DNA from: Sinimarinibacterium flocculans
Lineage (GTDB): Bacteria > Pseudomonadota > Gammaproteobacteria > Nevskiales > Nevskiaceae
DNA length: 64,000 nt
Assembly (NCBI RefSeq): GCF_003201205.1
Contig: NZ_QICN01000005.1
Coordinates: 1 to 64,000 of the forward strand
Direction of reading: 5' to 3'
Each line of letters opens with the position of its first letter. Position 1 is the first letter of the stretch. Below, one piece after another: positions 61,844-64,000 of the stretch. The notes under the pieces were generated by a model that was not told where the DNA came from, did not search any database, and saw only the letters and a list, made by a program, of their open reading frames with translations. The translations under genes were made by a program, and so were the position numbers.

Positions 61844-61920
61844 AAGGCCGGACGTTGCGCAAGTCTACGCCTGCGGCCGGCACCTCCCCCGATGCGTGCA
61901 CCCCCGCCCGCCAGCCGCCC

Positions 61921-61955
61921 GGGCCGGCAGTCCCTGTTCTGCCGGCCCGTCTTTC
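61921..61955 (+). terminator. Strong terminator hairpin
   Basis: GGGCCGGCAG pairs perfectly with CTGCCGGCCC (10 bp, eight-base loop), followed by GTCTTT. It lies 110 bases after the membrane-protein stop. It may end that transcript or a short RNA starting near 61,845. Confidence 0.65.
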
Positions 61956-62013
61956 GAGGAGCCCGCGCCCCTCGCCGCAGGGAACGCAGGGCATCGAGCC
62001 TTGCGCGGCCGAC

Positions 62014-62985
62014 TCAGCCGGACAGCACGTGCCGCTTCAGATCCTCGCGCTCGAGGACATGCTCCAGCGCGTTCTCGAGCAGGTGGCGACACTGCGCCGC
62101 GGCGCTGTACAGCAGCGCATGCGTCGCGCCGTCGCGGGCATCCGCACTCTCGCACTCCAGGCTGTACTGCTCGAACGCATTCAGACCGGTCAGCAGATCG
62201 GCGAGATGCTGCGGACACTCGCACTTGATCGACGACTGCAGCGTCGACACGGTCTCCAGGGCGCCCTCGTCGAAGCGACGCGCCGGCACTTCGCGCACCA
62301 GCAGCCGCTCCACGCCCTCGGCCACCTCGGGGGGGACGAGGTTGAGGCTCATCAGGCACACGCGGGCCAGATGCGCCGGATCGACCGGCGCGCGCACGGC
62401 GGTGATGCCGTCACGATCCAGCCGCCTGAGCGTCGCCCGGCTGGCGAAGCCATAGACGACGACGGTCAGACGCGGCCGGAAGCGCGCCGCCAGATCGAGC
62501 ACGGTCCGGACCTGCGGCGTCCGCAGGGTGGCGCAGTCCAGCACGAGCGCGTCGATGGATTCGCCACTGGGCGGCAGCTCGCCATGCGTGTAGATCGCGT
62601 CCAGGTCCAGCATCGGCCGGCCCGACCACTCGCGGATCAGGCGGTTGCCGAGCGCCCGGCCGATCACGACCACGCGGCACCGTTCACCCGCCGGGGCGCG
62701 GCGCAGACCGCTGCGCTCCAGCCGGGCACGGATGTCCTCGTCCGGGAGGAAGACGACAGTACCGATCGCGTGACCGGCATCGACCGCCGCCTTGAGCAAG
62801 GACAGGCGCTCGACCTCGTGCGCGCTATAGAGGCGCGCACCGACGTCGGAACGGCTCGGCACGATCATCTGGTAGCGCCGTTCCCACATGCGGATGGTCG
62901 GCACTGGAATGCCGGTCAATCGCGACACCGCACCGATGCGGTAGCCACGTTCATCGGGATCGCGGGCCTGAACTGACGTTTCCAT
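62014..62985 (-). CDS. MerR-family regulator with C-terminal sensor region
   Basis: A 323-residue regulator: MerR winged helix (YRIGAVSRLTGIPVPTIRMWERRY, seen as GAVSRLTGIPVPTIRMWERR), a Rossmann-like middle part (CRVVVIGRALGNRLI, VVVYGFASRATLRRL) and a helical C-terminus. The layout recalls LitR/CarH-type light or B12 regulators, but no DxHxxG cobalamin motif is seen, so cobalamin binding is unlikely. The start at 62985 follows CCAGGAGGCTTC. An operator with three TGTATA units lies 75 bases upstream, suggesting autoregulation. Confidence 0.8.
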   Translation of the reverse strand: METSVQARDPDERGYRIGAVSRLTGIPVPTIRMWERRYQMIVPSRSDVGARLYSAHEVERLSLLKAAVDAGHAIGTVVFLPDEDIRARLERSGLRRAPAGERCRVVVIGRALGNRLIREWSGRPMLDLDAIYTHGELPPSGESIDALVLDCATLRTPQVRTVLDLAARFRPRLTVVVYGFASRATLRRLDRDGITAVRAPVDPAHLARVCLMSLNLVPPEVAEGVERLLVREVPARRFDEGALETVSTLQSSIKCECPQHLADLLTGLNAFEQYSLECESADARDGATHALLYSAAAQCRHLLENALEHVLEREDLKRHVLSG

Positions 62986-63059
62986 GAAGCCTCCTGGGGA
63001 TACGGCGGCGTGGGTGGACGCCCCTTCGGACGCCGAGACCCGTGGACCGCCGACTCTCA

Positions 63060-63096
63060 CTGTATAGCTTATGTATATCCTTTTGTCGCTATACAG
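63060..63096. promoter_or_regulatory. MerR-gene operator: CTGTATAGC ... GCTATACAG
   Basis: Perfect 9-bp arms at 63060-63068 and 63088-63096, with a further TGTATA at 63072-63077, exactly 11 bases after the first. On the minus strand a GCGACA-17-TATACA promoter overlaps the arms. An 11-bp spacing is typical of CarH/LitR-class operators. Confidence 0.65.
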
Positions 63097-63138
63097 GAGG
63101 GGTGATGTGTCGAGGCCGCCGCCAGCCTCCGGGATCGC

Positions 63139-64000
63139 TCAGTAGCGCCAGAGCAGGCTCAGCAGCCCCTGCTCGCGCCGGTACGGCGTGCCGGTATCGG
63201 CCTCGGCATCGACCAGCCGCCAGCGTGCATCGATGCTCCAGTGAGCCGACAGCGAGAAGTTGAGGCCGGCGCTGTACACGTCTGCCCGCGAGGCCAGCCG
63301 GAACGCCGACTCGCCGTCGAACACATCGTCTTCGGCGATCGCACGCGCCGCGGCCACCGCGGCCGGCGGCGGGTTCGGCGCAACCGACACGAGGTCGCCG
63401 TCCAGGTACTGGTAGCCCGCGTAGAGCACAAGCCTGCGCGCCAGCAGCCAGTCGAGATCGATGCTCGCCGACCGCGCGCCGGTCTCGAACACGCGCGCAT
63501 GCACCCCGTCGACGGCGCGCGCCGACCAGCCCAGACGCCACGTCATCCGCGTCGTGAGCTGCTGTTGCGCGAACACTCCGGCGCGATACGTCCACACGTC
63601 GCGCAGGCGGCTGTCGAACTCGCTGCGCTCGACGCGCAGGCTGGCGCCGAGCAGCGGCGTGTAGAAGCCGCCGTCGCGGCGATACGCCCAGCGCCAGCGC
63701 ACGCCGGCGGTGATGTCGTCGAGGTCGTCGTAGCGATCGTGACCACGCGCCTCGGCGGAAAGCTGGAAACCCATCAGGCTGTTGGGCGCCAGGCGCCAGA
63801 CGTTCTCGTAGGCGGCACCGACCTGTGCGACGACATCGTCACGCAGAACCGCGCCGCGGCGCGCGTTGGCGACGTTGTCGTCGAATCCGGCCGCGAACTC
63901 GCCGGAAAACACGCGCTCGACGGCGTGCGCGGGCAGCGCGATGCCGAGCACCAGCAGGCCTGCCCAGACCCGGTGCGCACGCCCGGACGATCGAGTTCCC
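63139..64000 (-). CDS. Outer-membrane beta-barrel protein, 5' end outside window
   Basis: The frame stays open to the window edge. Upstream of a GTG at 63951 it reads RAHRVWAGLLVLGIALPAHA, a signal peptide, so the true start lies just beyond base 64,000. The mature part (about 265 residues) is rich in alternating aromatic/polar strands (TAGVRWRWAYRR, YTPLLGASLRVERSEF, LLARRLVLYAGYQYLDGD) and ends LLSLLWRY, typical of an outer-membrane barrel. Ligand and function unknown. Confidence 0.7.
   Translation of the reverse strand, partial: GTRSSGRAHRVWAGLLVLGIALPAHAVERVFSGEFAAGFDDNVANARRGAVLRDDVVAQVGAAYENVWRLAPNSLMGFQLSAEARGHDRYDDLDDITAGVRWRWAYRRDGGFYTPLLGASLRVERSEFDSRLRDVWTYRAGVFAQQQLTTRMTWRLGWSARAVDGVHARVFETGARSASIDLDWLLARRLVLYAGYQYLDGDLVSVAPNPPPAAVAAARAIAEDDVFDGESAFRLASRADVYSAGLNFSLSAHWSIDARWRLVDAEADTGTPYRREQGLLSLLWRY

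Noticed and set aside
62014-62985. B12-dependent photoreceptor (CarH/LitR)
   Set aside because: The layout is suggestive but the DxHxxG and related cobalamin-binding residues are not visible, so only the MerR assignment is kept.
1-64000. CRISPR array
   Set aside because: No regularly spaced direct repeats with unique spacers were seen, and no cas genes are present.
1-64000. Insertion sequences
   Set aside because: No transposase gene with flanking inverted repeats was found. The cargo insertions are bounded by backbone genes or diverged repeats instead.

Overview
The window joins two kinds of DNA. Bases 1 to about 37,060 are one end of an integrative and conjugative element (ICE) of the PFGI-1 / STY4534 superfamily. 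From the tRNA-Ser(GCU) gene at 37,062-37,154 rightwards the sequence is a high-G+C gammaproteobacterial chromosome. The order recA-recX-alaS-lysC-csrA-tRNA-Ser-tRNA-Arg is typical of Gammaproteobacteria. An S46 dipeptidyl-peptidase, a leucine-dehydrogenase-type enzyme and a REP-like GTAGGAGCG repeat suggest something near Xanthomonadales/Nevskiales, but the species cannot be named from sequence alone.

ICE layout, left to right: a possible broken ParB-like tail; the replication/processing block (DUF2857, STY4528-type replication protein, TIGR03761, DUF3158, single-stranded DNA-binding protein, topoisomerase III); a run of stand-alone small or unknown genes, each behind its own hairpin-bearing leader (including DUF3085, an HU-like protein, DUF3577/STY4534 and DUF932); then the type IV secretion block (PilL2, TIGR03759, lytic transglycosylase, TIGR03765, TraD coupling protein, TIGR03747, RAQPRD, TIGR03758, 03745, 03750, 03746, 03749, 03752, 03751 and the TraC-like ATPase TIGR03744). 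A P4-type integrase reading towards the ICE interior sits beside the tRNA-Ser 3' end. The T4SS block stops directly after the TraC ATPase. TIGR03756/TraU, TIGR03757, TraG and a MobH relaxase, which normally follow, are not in the window, so this end of the element looks deleted.

Two cargo insertions interrupt the backbone. (1) A phospholipase D-like gene (2,249-3,904, minus) sits between the STY4528 and TIGR03761 genes, bracketed by two diverged copies of that same gene junction. (2) Between TIGR03747 and the RAQPRD gene lies a complete type III CBASS anti-phage system: CD-NTase, HORMA (Cap7), TRIP13 (Cap6) and a nuclease-SAVED (Cap4-like) effector. A divergent CapH/CapP-type repressor-peptidase pair accompanies it, with a strong promoter flanked by 16-bp direct repeats. 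A convergent 438-residue zinc-finger/coiled-coil protein of unknown function follows; its N-terminus may lie in another frame.

The most interesting non-genic signals in the ICE are a cluster of perfect dyads inside the STY4528 gene (a candidate origin), a 17-bp palindrome repeated before replication-module genes, and a palindrome-hairpin-terminator array near 12.3 kb that may be a small RNA.

The chromosomal part holds csrA, lysC, alaS, a MocR-type regulator with a divergent LysE exporter, recX, recA, thpR, pncC, a Glu/Leu/Phe/Val dehydrogenase, a TonB-dependent receptor, an AAC(3)-I-like acetyltransferase, a thiolase, a secreted beta-propeller-like lipoprotein, a tripartite RND efflux operon with divergent MarR, an S46 peptidase, a membrane protein, a MerR-family regulator with a TGTATA-repeat operator, and a partial outer-membrane barrel gene at the right edge.
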